A stretch of 64,000 nt of DNA, taken from contig NZ_WIDL01000009.1 in the NCBI RefSeq assembly GCF_009496535.1, positions 58,431 to 122,430 on the forward strand, given 5' to 3'. This document shows positions 16,501-23,023 of this stretch, piece by piece. Position numbers and translations under genes: made by a program. Every line of letters starts with the position of its first letter. The stretch's first letter is position 1. Under the pieces are notes generated by a model. That model saw only the letters and a program-made list of their open reading frames with translations, was not told the DNA's origin and did no database searches. The DNA comes from Stenotrophomonas sp. MYb238. GTDB taxonomy: Bacteria; Pseudomonadota; Gammaproteobacteria; Xanthomonadales; Xanthomonadaceae.

Positions 16501-16846
16501 CTATCCATCACGCCCGCGCATGTTCGATACCTCAACAATCTCAGTCACGTACAGCATGTGTCTGCACCTTGCCAGGCCACCATAGCTACCGACAGGACCG
16601 AGTTTCCCGCGAACCACAACATCGGATATGCCCCATGGGCCATTGGCGTCCTTTGCGGGGAGCATGGCTTTGCTCATGGCGCCAGCATCGATGCACCACG
16701 CTTCGTCCTTGCCTTTAGGAGTGAGATAGGAACTCTCAAAGTTATAGAAGTACTCACCCCTATAAGATGGGGTCTTTTATCGGTCCATAAGCACAAGCTG
16801 ACAATAGGGTCGAGAGAACCGCTACCCGAGCTGCGGCGTTCTTCAT
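16501..16846 (-). pseudogene. Cassette-encoded lipoprotein gene with a frameshift
   Basis: Starting at ATG 16846 the product begins MKNAAARVAVLSTLLSACAYGP, with lipobox LSAC, but the frame hits a stop at 16760 after 28 residues. A second frame one base away continues without interruption from the same point to TAG 16501-16503, directly beside attC F: SYRGEYFYNFESS, PKGKDEAWCIDAG, GPWGISDVVVRGKLG and RCRHMLYVTEIVEVSN. Removing one base, most simply an extra A in the A4 run (minus strand, 16775-16778), joins both parts into a 114-residue lipoprotein. The conserved-looking second half argues for a recent mutation or a sequencing error rather than chance. Function is unknown. Confidence 0.7.
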
Positions 16847-17187
16847 TGCTGCGCCCAAACTACTAGCCCAAAGGCCGGCAACACGAGTGCTTGGCAAGAG
16901 ACCCCAGCCATATACGCTGCATGAGTTGTCCGCGATGTCGGCAAGTAAAGCTGGGGCGTAAACATTGTCGCATTCCCCCTGCCGGCGTTCTTTGCATGGC
17001 ACGGTATCACTCGGAGCAAGCCCTCTCAAAGCATGTGATGGATTCCGGGAAGGCCGGGCGTTGCCGGCAGAGCCGTCAATGTCCCGCACAGACAACCCGT
17101 GAAGGCAATGCCAGTCGCGAAGCGGCATTTCCTTCGGCCCTCAGCTGCGAGCGCAGATTCTGTGTGGAGCGAGGTCTGTCTGAAGGC
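16847..17187. other. Stretch between the cassette array and the vanZ-like gene, no gene recognised
   Basis: About 340 bases with somewhat lower GC than the flanks. Short open frames exist on both strands (for example 16891-17220 plus and 16847-17128 minus), but none has a good start, family motif or typical codon usage. In a complete integron the attI site or integrase would be expected on this side of the array, and neither is recognisable. A weak AATGCC...GGCATT palindrome with GCGAAGCGGC near 17115-17137 may be a decayed attC. Confidence 0.5.
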
Positions 17188-17214
17188 TCTTCGCGGCTGA
17201 AGCCGCTCCTACGG
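17188..17214. repeat. REP element (GTAGGAGCGGCTTCAGCCGCGA type)
   Basis: On the minus strand CCGTAGGAGC followed by the hairpin GCGGCT-TC-AGCCGC (17193-17206) and GAAGAGC. This GTAGGAGCG head plus short GC hairpin is the repetitive extragenic palindrome layout of xanthomonads and pseudomonads. It lies 2 bases past the stop of the vanZ-like gene. Related REPs recur at 19591-20349. Confidence 0.8.
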
Positions 17215-17216
17215 GC

Positions 17217-17621
17217 CTAGGAAACTTTGTGGCGCGGTTGCAGGCGTAGCAGCAGGTCGCGCAGCGGCGTGAATGCCGTTGCCAGGCCGATGGCCACGCC
17301 AATGGTGTTGGCCAGCGCGTCGAACGGGTCGGCGCTGCGGGTGTCGGTCAGCGCGCCCTGCGCGAGCTCGATGCATACGCCCATCGCCACCAGTGCCAGG
17401 GCGACGGCCAGCAGTGCGCGGCCGCGGCGAAACAGCTGAACCGCGCTGGCCGACAGCAGGAAATAGGCGATGAAGTGCTCGGCCTTGTCGCCGTTCTCCG
17501 GCAGGGAGGGAAGCGGCGGTGGCGGGATCAGGCACACCACGATCACGCCCATCACCGCCAGCGCCCACAGGGCGATCCAGAACGGCAGGTGGCGCAGCGG
17601 CTTGAACAGCGGCCGGCTCAC
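17217..17621 (-). CDS. VanZ-like membrane protein
   Basis: A 134-residue integral membrane protein starting with GTG 17621, overlapping the stop codon of the upstream gene (GTGA overlap), so the two are translationally coupled. Four hydrophobic segments are visible: about 14-32 (IALWALAVMGVIVVCLI), 48-62 (FIAYFLLSASAVQLF), 68-84 (ALLAVALALVAMGVCIE) and 100-118 (ALANTIGVAIGLATAF). The motif GDKAEHFIAYF and the later IELAQGALTDTRSADPFDALANTIG are characteristic of the VanZ family. VanZ gives low teicoplanin resistance in enterococci; in proteobacteria the role of such proteins is unknown, so the name is by fold only. Confidence 0.85.
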   Translation of the reverse strand: MSRPLFKPLRHLPFWIALWALAVMGVIVVCLIPPPPLPSLPENGDKAEHFIAYFLLSASAVQLFRRGRALLAVALALVAMGVCIELAQGALTDTRSADPFDALANTIGVAIGLATAFTPLRDLLLRLQPRHKVS

Positions 17622-18802
17622 AGGCGCCAGGTCAGGTCGCCCATGGCGAATGCCGCCGACAGGTCCACGTCGCGGCTGAAGCCCATCACCTGGAAGCGCT
17701 CGCCCATCTCGGTGGGCAGGGTGAGGCGCTTGAATTGCTCGCGCAGGCGCACGCGCCCGACCTCGTCGGTGCGCTCGTCGGCCTCTTCAAGCAGGCCGGC
17801 GATGCCGTTGCCGAGCAGGAAGCCGGCCTGGTGGCAGTAGCCGGCCAGGTCGAAGCCGGCGCCGGTGCCCGCTTCGGCCAGCGCGGTGAAATCCACCGAG
17901 GCGGTGATGTCCTGCAAGCCCGGCCACAGGTAGACATCGTTGTGCACGCGATGGCGGTAGAACGCGCGCAGGGTGCCGTCGCGGCGGTCGTCCTGGTAGA
18001 ACTCGGCGCGGGTGTAGCCGTAGTCGACGAACAGCATCGCGCCGCGGCGCAGGCCGCCGGCCACCGCCTGGATCCAGTACGGCAGCTGCGGCAGCAGTTC
18101 GGAGCGGTAGCCGTCGGCGAAGGGACGCTCCAGGTAGCGCTCCACGTGCCGCACCGCCGCCGACAGCAGCATGTCCGCCGGCTGCGCTCCGCGCACGAAA
18201 CGGCCTTCGCCATCGAGTTCGACGGTTTCCTCGTAGACCTCGCCTTCGTCGACGAGGAAGCGCGGCGTGGGCAGCGCGTCGATCACCTCGTTGGCGAACA
18301 GTGCGCCGTCCCATTCGTCCTCGAACGGGCGGTCCAACCATTCCACGCGGGCGAACACCGCCGGGTCGAGCGCGTCCTGCAGGCGCTGGCGCTGGCGCTG
18401 GCGCAGGTCGGCGCTGGGCTCGAGGATGGCGTAGCGCGCCGGCAGGGCGTCCAGTTCGGCCAGGCGCCCGAGCGCGACCTCGGCGAACGCGCCGCTGCCG
18501 CCGCCCAGTTCCAGCACGCGCGCCTGCGGCCCGACCTCGCGCACCACCGGTGCCAGCGCGTTGGCGGTGGCCGCGGCGAACAGCGTGCCCATCTCCGGCG
18601 CGGTGACGAAGTCGCCGGCGGCGCCGAACTTGCTGGCGCCGGCGCTGTAATACCCCCAGCCCGGCGCATACAGCACCAGCTCCATGAACCGCGAGAACGG
18701 CATCGCGCCGCCCTGGGCGAGAATCTCCGCGCGCAGGTGCGCGGCCAGCTGCTCGCTGTGGGCCAGCGCGTCGGATTCGGGCAGGGGCAGGTCGGAATGC
18801 AT
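17618..18802 (-). CDS. MidA/NDUFAF7-like SAM-dependent methyltransferase
   Basis: A 394-residue protein from ATG 18802 (MHSDLPLPESDALAHSE); the open frame runs further upstream but into the divergent SDR gene. It shows GGAMPFSRFMELVLYAPGWGYYSAG, FGAAGDFVTAPEMGTLFA and the SAM-binding VLELGGGSGAFAEVALG, all diagnostic of the MidA/NDUFAF7 family (COG1565). The eukaryotic member methylates an arginine of complex I subunit NDUFS2 during assembly; bacterial substrates are not established. The gene is divergent from the SDR gene (54 bases between starts) and overlaps the vanZ-like gene downstream. Xanthomonads often keep this gene beside pteridine reductase and folK. Confidence 0.85.
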   Translation of the reverse strand: MHSDLPLPESDALAHSEQLAAHLRAEILAQGGAMPFSRFMELVLYAPGWGYYSAGASKFGAAGDFVTAPEMGTLFAAATANALAPVVREVGPQARVLELGGGSGAFAEVALGRLAELDALPARYAILEPSADLRQRQRQRLQDALDPAVFARVEWLDRPFEDEWDGALFANEVIDALPTPRFLVDEGEVYEETVELDGEGRFVRGAQPADMLLSAAVRHVERYLERPFADGYRSELLPQLPYWIQAVAGGLRRGAMLFVDYGYTRAEFYQDDRRDGTLRAFYRHRVHNDVYLWPGLQDITASVDFTALAEAGTGAGFDLAGYCHQAGFLLGNGIAGLLEEADERTDEVGRVRLREQFKRLTLPTEMGERFQVMGFSRDVDLSAAFAMGDLTWRL

Positions 18803-18856
18803 GGGACGGCGGTTTGCGGGGACAATGCACAGGATAGCCGAGCGAGGAAAACGCAG

Positions 18857-19594
18857 ATGACCGATCCGCAACGGGTGGCCCTGGTGACTGGCAGCGCGCG
18901 CCGCATCGGCGCGGTCATCGCCCGCCACCTGCATGGCCACGGCTACCGGCTGGCCCTGCATGCCCACCAGTCGGGCGAGGAACTGCAGGCGCTGGCCTTC
19001 GACCTTGAAAGCGAAAGACCGGGCAGCGTGCTGGCGGTACAGGCCGACCTGCGCGATGCGCAGGCGCTGCCGGAGCTGGTCGAGGACGTGGTGGCGCATT
19101 TCGGCCGGCTCGACGCACTGGTCAACAACGCTTCCAACTTCTTCCCCACGCCGTTCGGCCAGGTGCAGGTGGAACAGTGGGACGAGCTGTTCGCGGTCAA
19201 CGCGCGCGCGCCGTTCTTCCTGGCGCAGGCCGCGGCCCCGCACCTGCGCCGGCAGCGCGGCGCCATCGTCAACCTGACCGACCTGCACGCTACCCAGCCG
19301 CTGCGCGACCATCCGGCCTATTCGGCGGCCAAGGCCGCGCTGGAAATGACCACCCGCGCGCTGGCGCTGGAACTGGCGCCGCACGTGCGGGTGAACGCGG
19401 TGGCGCCGGGCGCGATCCTGTGGCCGGAACAGGGCAAGAGCGAAGCGGCCAAGCAGGCACTGATGGAACGCACGCCGATGGCGCGCACCGGCACGCCGCA
19501 CGAGATCGCCGCGGCGGTGCGCTGGCTGCTCGACGACGCCGGTTACATCACCGGGCAGACGCTGCGGCTGGACGGCGGGCGTACGTTGACGTAG
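18857..19594 (+). CDS. Pteridine reductase / dihydromonapterin reductase-like SDR
   Basis: A 245-residue short-chain dehydrogenase from ATG 18857. It has the NADPH-binding TGSARRIG near the N-terminus (Arg in the Gly motif favours NADPH), NNASNFFPT and the catalytic Tyr-Lys in YSAAK (Y155, K159), with an Asp replacing the usual Ser region (LTDLHA), as in PTR1/FolM-type enzymes. Such enzymes reduce dihydropterins or dihydrofolate. Convergence with folK supports a pterin role. The TAG stop codon (19592-19594) lies inside a REP element, and the last 105 bases of the gene are repeated twice more downstream. Confidence 0.85.
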   Translation: MTDPQRVALVTGSARRIGAVIARHLHGHGYRLALHAHQSGEELQALAFDLESERPGSVLAVQADLRDAQALPELVEDVVAHFGRLDALVNNASNFFPTPFGQVQVEQWDELFAVNARAPFFLAQAAAPHLRRQRGAIVNLTDLHATQPLRDHPAYSAAKAALEMTTRALALELAPHVRVNAVAPGAILWPEQGKSEAAKQALMERTPMARTGTPHEIAAAVRWLLDDAGYITGQTLRLDGGRTLT

Positions 19595-19805
19595 GAGCGC
19601 ACCTGGGTGCGCGATGGGGCTTGCCCGTGAATCCCACGCTCGCAGGCTGTCGCAGAAGAACCCACCTGCAAGCCCTTTCGCGCACTGAAGTGCGCTCCTA
19701 CGGGTGCGCGTCTACAGGTCCACGGTATCGAACGCGTCGCCGTATTGCGGGTGCGCCTGCCGCATCTGCCGCAGGCTGAGGCCACGCACCGGATCGATGA
19801 AATCC
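19490..19805. repeat. Tandem unit 1: SDR 3' end, REP pair, folK-like 3' end
   Basis: 316 bases. It begins with the genuine last 105 bases of the SDR gene, then REP hairpins at 19591-19614 and 19676-19703 in opposite orientation (a BIME), then an isolated 3' end of folK (about 19709-19805, minus strand). That folK piece would end in DTVDL-stop. The unit ends at the sequence ATCC|GG, which joins it to unit 2. Its spacer between the REPs differs from units 2 and 3. Confidence 0.85.
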
Positions 19806-20129
19806 GGCACGCCGCACGAAATCGCCGCGGCGGTGCGCTGGCTGCTCGACGACGCCGGTTACATCACCGGGCAGACGCTGCGGCTGGACGGCGGACGCAC
19901 GCTGACGTAGGAGCGCACCTTGGTGCGCGATGGGGCGTGCAGGCAGTTCCTGCCGCGACAGCCTGTACCGCGAGTGCGGGATTCAGGTGGAAAGCTCCCT
20001 TCGCGCACTGAAGTGCGCTCCTACGGAGTGCGCTCCGCCAGTTCGACGGTATCGAACGCGTCGCCGTATTGCGGGTGCGCCTGTCACATCTGCCGCAGGC
20101 TGAGGCCGCGCACCGGATCGATGAAATCC
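19806..20129. repeat. Tandem unit 2: orphan SDR 3' end, REP pair, orphan folK 3' end
   Basis: 324 bases. It starts with a 105-base copy of the SDR 3' end (GGCACGCCGCACGAAATCGC to TAG 19908-19910), has REPs at 19907-19930 and 19998-20026, and ends with a folK 3' copy whose reading would finish VELAERTP-stop. Neither gene piece has a start, so both are non-functional remnants. It is very close to unit 3 across the whole spacer. Confidence 0.85.
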
Positions 20130-20453
20130 GGCACGCCGCACGAGATCGCCGCGGCGGTGCGCTGGCTGCTCGACGACGCCGGTTACATCACCGGGCAGAC
20201 GCTGCGGCTGGACGGCGGACGCACGCTGACGTAGGAGCGCACCTTGGTGCGCGATGAGGCGTGCAGGCAGTTCCTGCCGCGACGGCCTGTACCGCGAGTG
20301 CGGGACTCAAGTGGAAAGCTCCCTTCGCGCACTGAAGTGCGCTCCTACAGAGTGTGCCCCGCCAGTTCGACGGTATCGAACGCGTCGCCGTATTGCGGGT
20401 GCGCCTGCCACATCTGCCGCAGGCTGAGGCCGCGCACCGGATCGATGAAATCC
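20130..20453. repeat. Tandem unit 3: orphan SDR 3' end, REP pair, genuine folK 3' end
   Basis: 324 bases. The SDR piece (20130-20234) is an orphan; REPs lie at 20231-20254 and 20321-20349; the rest is the true end of folK. The junction points in all units share CCGG: SDR has ACCGGCACG and folK has TCCGGGGCG, so the tandem array probably arose by recombination at a 4-base microhomology followed by a further unequal crossover. Confidence 0.85.
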
Positions 20454-20842
20454 GGGGCGATGTCGGCCAGCGGCTTGAGTACGAAGGCGTGCTTCAGTTC
20501 GGGCCGGGGAATGCGCAGGTGGCCCGGCCCTTCCACCACCAGGTCGCCGTAATACACCACGTCGATGTCCAGGGTACGGTCGCTGAAGCGCGGCCCGCTG
20601 CGGTCGCGGCCGTGCGCGTCCTCGACCGCGTGCAGCCAGTCGTCCAGTTCCGCCAGCGGCAGGTCGGTGTGCAGCATCACCGCGTTGTTGAGGAAATCCG
20701 GGCCATCGAAGCCTACTGCCGGGGTGCGGTAGGCCGGGGAAACGGCGATCTGCCCGAAGCGCTCGCGCAGCACCCGTAACGCCGCCTGCAGATGGTGTTG
20801 CGGGCGCAGGTTGCTGCCCAGGCTCAGTAGGACGGTCGTCAT
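20345..20842 (-). CDS. folK: 2-amino-4-hydroxy-6-hydroxymethyldihydropteridine diphosphokinase
   Basis: A 165-residue folate-pathway enzyme that transfers pyrophosphate from ATP to 6-hydroxymethyl-7,8-dihydropterin in the cytoplasm. ATG 20842 gives the family start MTTVLLSLGSNL; the frame runs further upstream without need. Other signatures are PDFLNNAV, the long motif DRSGPRFSDRTLDIDVVYYG with the Mg-binding Asp residues, and IPRPELKHAFVLKPLADIAP. The TAG stop codon is supplied by the REP element at 20321-20349. Its 3' end is duplicated twice outside the gene (see units 1 and 2). The gene converges with the pteridine-reductase-like gene. Confidence 0.95.
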   Translation of the reverse strand: MTTVLLSLGSNLRPQHHLQAALRVLRERFGQIAVSPAYRTPAVGFDGPDFLNNAVMLHTDLPLAELDDWLHAVEDAHGRDRSGPRFSDRTLDIDVVYYGDLVVEGPGHLRIPRPELKHAFVLKPLADIAPDFIDPVRGLSLRQMWQAHPQYGDAFDTVELAGHTL

Positions 20843-20924
20843 CGGGTGGGGAGGGTCGCGGCGTGCCGCCCTGCGGCGGGAATCGGGACGCACATGATAG
20901 GGCTTTGGGCCAGGAACCAGTGCG

Positions 20925-21044
20925 GGGAAAACAGGAACCGGAGAGAGCGGAAACAAGAGCGTGAGCGCGGGCCGGTGCCGTTGCCTTTACTCGCTTATGG
21001 TTCCTCTCTGCTGGCGCCCGGCTTTCCCGCCCGTTCCCGGCTTC
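20925..21044. repeat. Intergenic purine-rich/pyrimidine-rich inverted repeat (GGAAC family), copy 1
   Basis: A purine-rich arm with GGGAAAACAGGAACCGGAG and GAGCGGAAAC near 20925-20955 faces a pyrimidine-rich arm with GGTTCCTCTCTGC and CCCGCCCGTTCCCGGCTTC near 20999-21045. Similar imperfect arms built on GGGAACGGG / CCCGTTCCC occur at 44345-44520 and 53999-54084, always between genes. Confidence 0.45.
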
Positions 21045-22565
21045 TCAGCCTGCCCCGAGCGCATCGGCCACGGCGCGGAACACGCGCTGCATCTCCAGCG
21101 GGCGCGGCAGCACGTGCACGCTGATGCCCGACGGCGCCAGGCCGTCGGCGAACGCCGCGTTGCCGCTCTCCTCCAGCACGATGGCCGGGCCGCGATAACC
21201 CATGTCCTGCATCTCCGTCAGCAGCTGCCCGGCGGACAGCAGCGGGATGCCGCTGTCCACCAGCACCACGTCCGGCATGCCGGCCTCCTGCAGGTGGCGC
21301 ATCGCCGCGGCGCCGTCGGCTGCCAGCCGCAGCCGGTAGCCCTGGCTGGCCAGCGCGTTGCCCAGCAGCGACAGGCGCGTGGCCTCGTCGTCGACCACCA
21401 GTATCCGCCGACCGCGGCCCGCAGGCACCGCCGGCATCGCGCCGTCCTCCCGTTCCACCACCGCCCCATGCAGCGGCAGCAGCAGGTCGAAGCAGGTGCC
21501 CTCGCCGGGGCAGCTGGAAACCGAGATGGTGCCGTCCAGGCTTTCCACGATGCGCTTGCACGAGACCAGCCCCAGGCCGGTGCCGCTGGCCTTGGTGGTG
21601 AAGAACGGGCTGAACAGCCGGCCGACCGTCGCCTCGTCCATGCCGATGCCTTCGTCCTGCACGCGGATGCGCAGGCGCTCGCCGTCGGCGGTGGCCACGC
21701 GCTCGGCCAGCAGGCTCAGGCGCCCGCCCTCGGGCATGGCCTGGATCGCGTTGAGCGCGAGGTTGAGCAGCACCTGCTGCAGCTCGGTGTAGTTGCCCTC
21801 CACCGCCATGCGGTCGTCGCGCACCTCCAGGTGCAGGTCGACGTTGCCCGGCAGGCTGCTCTTGAGCAGCATCCCCACCGCCTGGAACAGGCGCTGCAGC
21901 ACGATGCGCTCGCTGGGCAGGCGCGAACCGCGCACGAAGGACAGCATCGATTCGACCATCTCGTGGCCACGCCTGCCGCACTCGGCGATCACGTCGGCCA
22001 GCCGCACTACCTTGGGGTCGTCGCTGCGGTCGCGGATCAGGTCCGGCACGATCAGCAGCGGCTGCAGGATGTTGCGCAAGTCGTGGCTCAGGCCGGCGGC
22101 CAGCAGCGCCAGGCTTTCCAGCCGCTGCGCGCGCATCAGTTCGTCCTCGACCCGCAGCCGCTCCATCTCGCGCCGCGCCTCGCGGATGGCGCGCGCCACC
22201 GCCGAGGGCAGCCGCGCCGGCTGGTGCTTGATGATGTAGTCGTTGGCGCCCTCGTGCAGCGCCTGCACCGCGGTCTCCTCGCCCATCGTCCCGGAGACGA
22301 AGATGAAGGGCACCAGCGGGTGCAGCTCGTGCACGATGCGCAGCGCCTCGTAGCCGGAAAACCCCGGCATGCTCAGGTCGGACAGCACGATGTCCGGCAT
22401 CTTCGCGGCCAACGCGGCGCGCATGTCATCCTCGCTGTCGACCCGCTCGAAACTGGCCTCCAGGCCGGCCTCGAGCAGCTGGTCGCACAGCAGTTCCGCA
22501 TCCTCGGGGGAATCCTCCACCAGCAGGATGCGCAGGGGACCCAAGGGCGCTCCCTTGTTGGGCAT
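21045..22565 (-). CDS. Hybrid histidine kinase with receiver domains at both ends
   Basis: A 506-residue soluble signalling protein. Domain order is an N-terminal receiver (about 10-130: LLVEDSPEDAE, phosphoacceptor Asp in DIVLSDLSMPG, Lys in IIKHQP), a coiled linker, a HisKA-like segment with H161 in GLSHDLRNIL, an HATPase_c domain (NLALNAIQAMP, VQDEGIGMDE, GTGLGLVSCKRI) and a C-terminal receiver (about 385-500: ILVVDDEATR, VVLVDSGIPL). There is no membrane segment. It is the third gene of a leftward operon: kinase (24829), regulator (23012), this gene, spaced by 11 and 6 bases. That arrangement suggests a phosphorelay among the three. The signal is unknown. Confidence 0.9.
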   Translation of the reverse strand: MPNKGAPLGPLRILLVEDSPEDAELLCDQLLEAGLEASFERVDSEDDMRAALAAKMPDIVLSDLSMPGFSGYEALRIVHELHPLVPFIFVSGTMGEETAVQALHEGANDYIIKHQPARLPSAVARAIREARREMERLRVEDELMRAQRLESLALLAAGLSHDLRNILQPLLIVPDLIRDRSDDPKVVRLADVIAECGRRGHEMVESMLSFVRGSRLPSERIVLQRLFQAVGMLLKSSLPGNVDLHLEVRDDRMAVEGNYTELQQVLLNLALNAIQAMPEGGRLSLLAERVATADGERLRIRVQDEGIGMDEATVGRLFSPFFTTKASGTGLGLVSCKRIVESLDGTISVSSCPGEGTCFDLLLPLHGAVVEREDGAMPAVPAGRGRRILVVDDEATRLSLLGNALASQGYRLRLAADGAAAMRHLQEAGMPDVVLVDSGIPLLSAGQLLTEMQDMGYRGPAIVLEESGNAAFADGLAPSGISVHVLPRPLEMQRVFRAVADALGAG

Positions 22566-22571
22566 GGGACC

Positions 22572-23012
22572 TTACTCCTGGTCGGGCGCCTGGTTGATGA
22601 CCGCCCAGAAGGTGCCGAGCGTCTTGACCGCGTTGAAGAACTGGTCGACGTCCACCGGCTTGACGACGTAGGCGTTCACGCCCAGGTCCCAGCTGCGCGC
22701 CAGGTCGCTCTCCTCCCGCGAGGACGACAGGATCACCACCGGCATGCGCTTGAGTTCCTCGTCGGCGCGGATGCGCTGCAGCACCTCCAGGCCGTCCATG
22801 CGCGGCATCTTGATGTCCAGCAGCAGCACCGCCGGCAGGCCTTCCTCGCGGTTGGCGAAGGCGCCGCGCCGCATCAGGAAGTCCATCGCCTCCACGCCGT
22901 CCTCCACGTGCACGATGGGGTTGGCCAGGCGTGCATCGCGCAGCGCGTCGATCGCCATTTCGGCGTCGGCGGGGCTGTCTTCGGCGAGCAGGATGGTACG
23001 GAGCGGACTCAT
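22572..23012 (-). CDS. Single-domain response regulator (RcpA-like)
   Basis: A 146-residue protein made only of a receiver domain: acidic pocket LLAEDSPADAE, phosphoacceptor D66 in LLLDIKMPRMDG, Thr/Ser position in VVILSSSREESD and the conserved Lys in AYVVKPVD. The long loop between alpha-2 and beta-3 (RRGAFANREEGLPAV) is typical of phytochrome-partner regulators such as RcpA. It has no output domain, so it likely passes phosphate or acts through protein contact. It sits between two kinases in one operon. Confidence 0.9.
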   Translation of the reverse strand: MSPLRTILLAEDSPADAEMAIDALRDARLANPIVHVEDGVEAMDFLMRRGAFANREEGLPAVLLLDIKMPRMDGLEVLQRIRADEELKRMPVVILSSSREESDLARSWDLGVNAYVVKPVDVDQFFNAVKTLGTFWAVINQAPDQE

Positions 23013-23023
23013 GCGGGTGGACC

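Noticed and set aside
17105-17140. Seventh attC site
   Set aside because: Only GCGAAGCGGCATT and weak flanking arms match; the outer boxes and the TTGAATGAATT part are missing.
17217-17621. Glycopeptide-resistance gene vanZ in the clinical sense
   Set aside because: It shares only the VanZ fold; there is no van cluster and Gram-negative bacteria are not targets of glycopeptides.
19806-20234. Two extra short-chain dehydrogenase genes
   Set aside because: The pieces are 105-base copies of the gene's 3' end without start codons; they belong to the tandem repeat.
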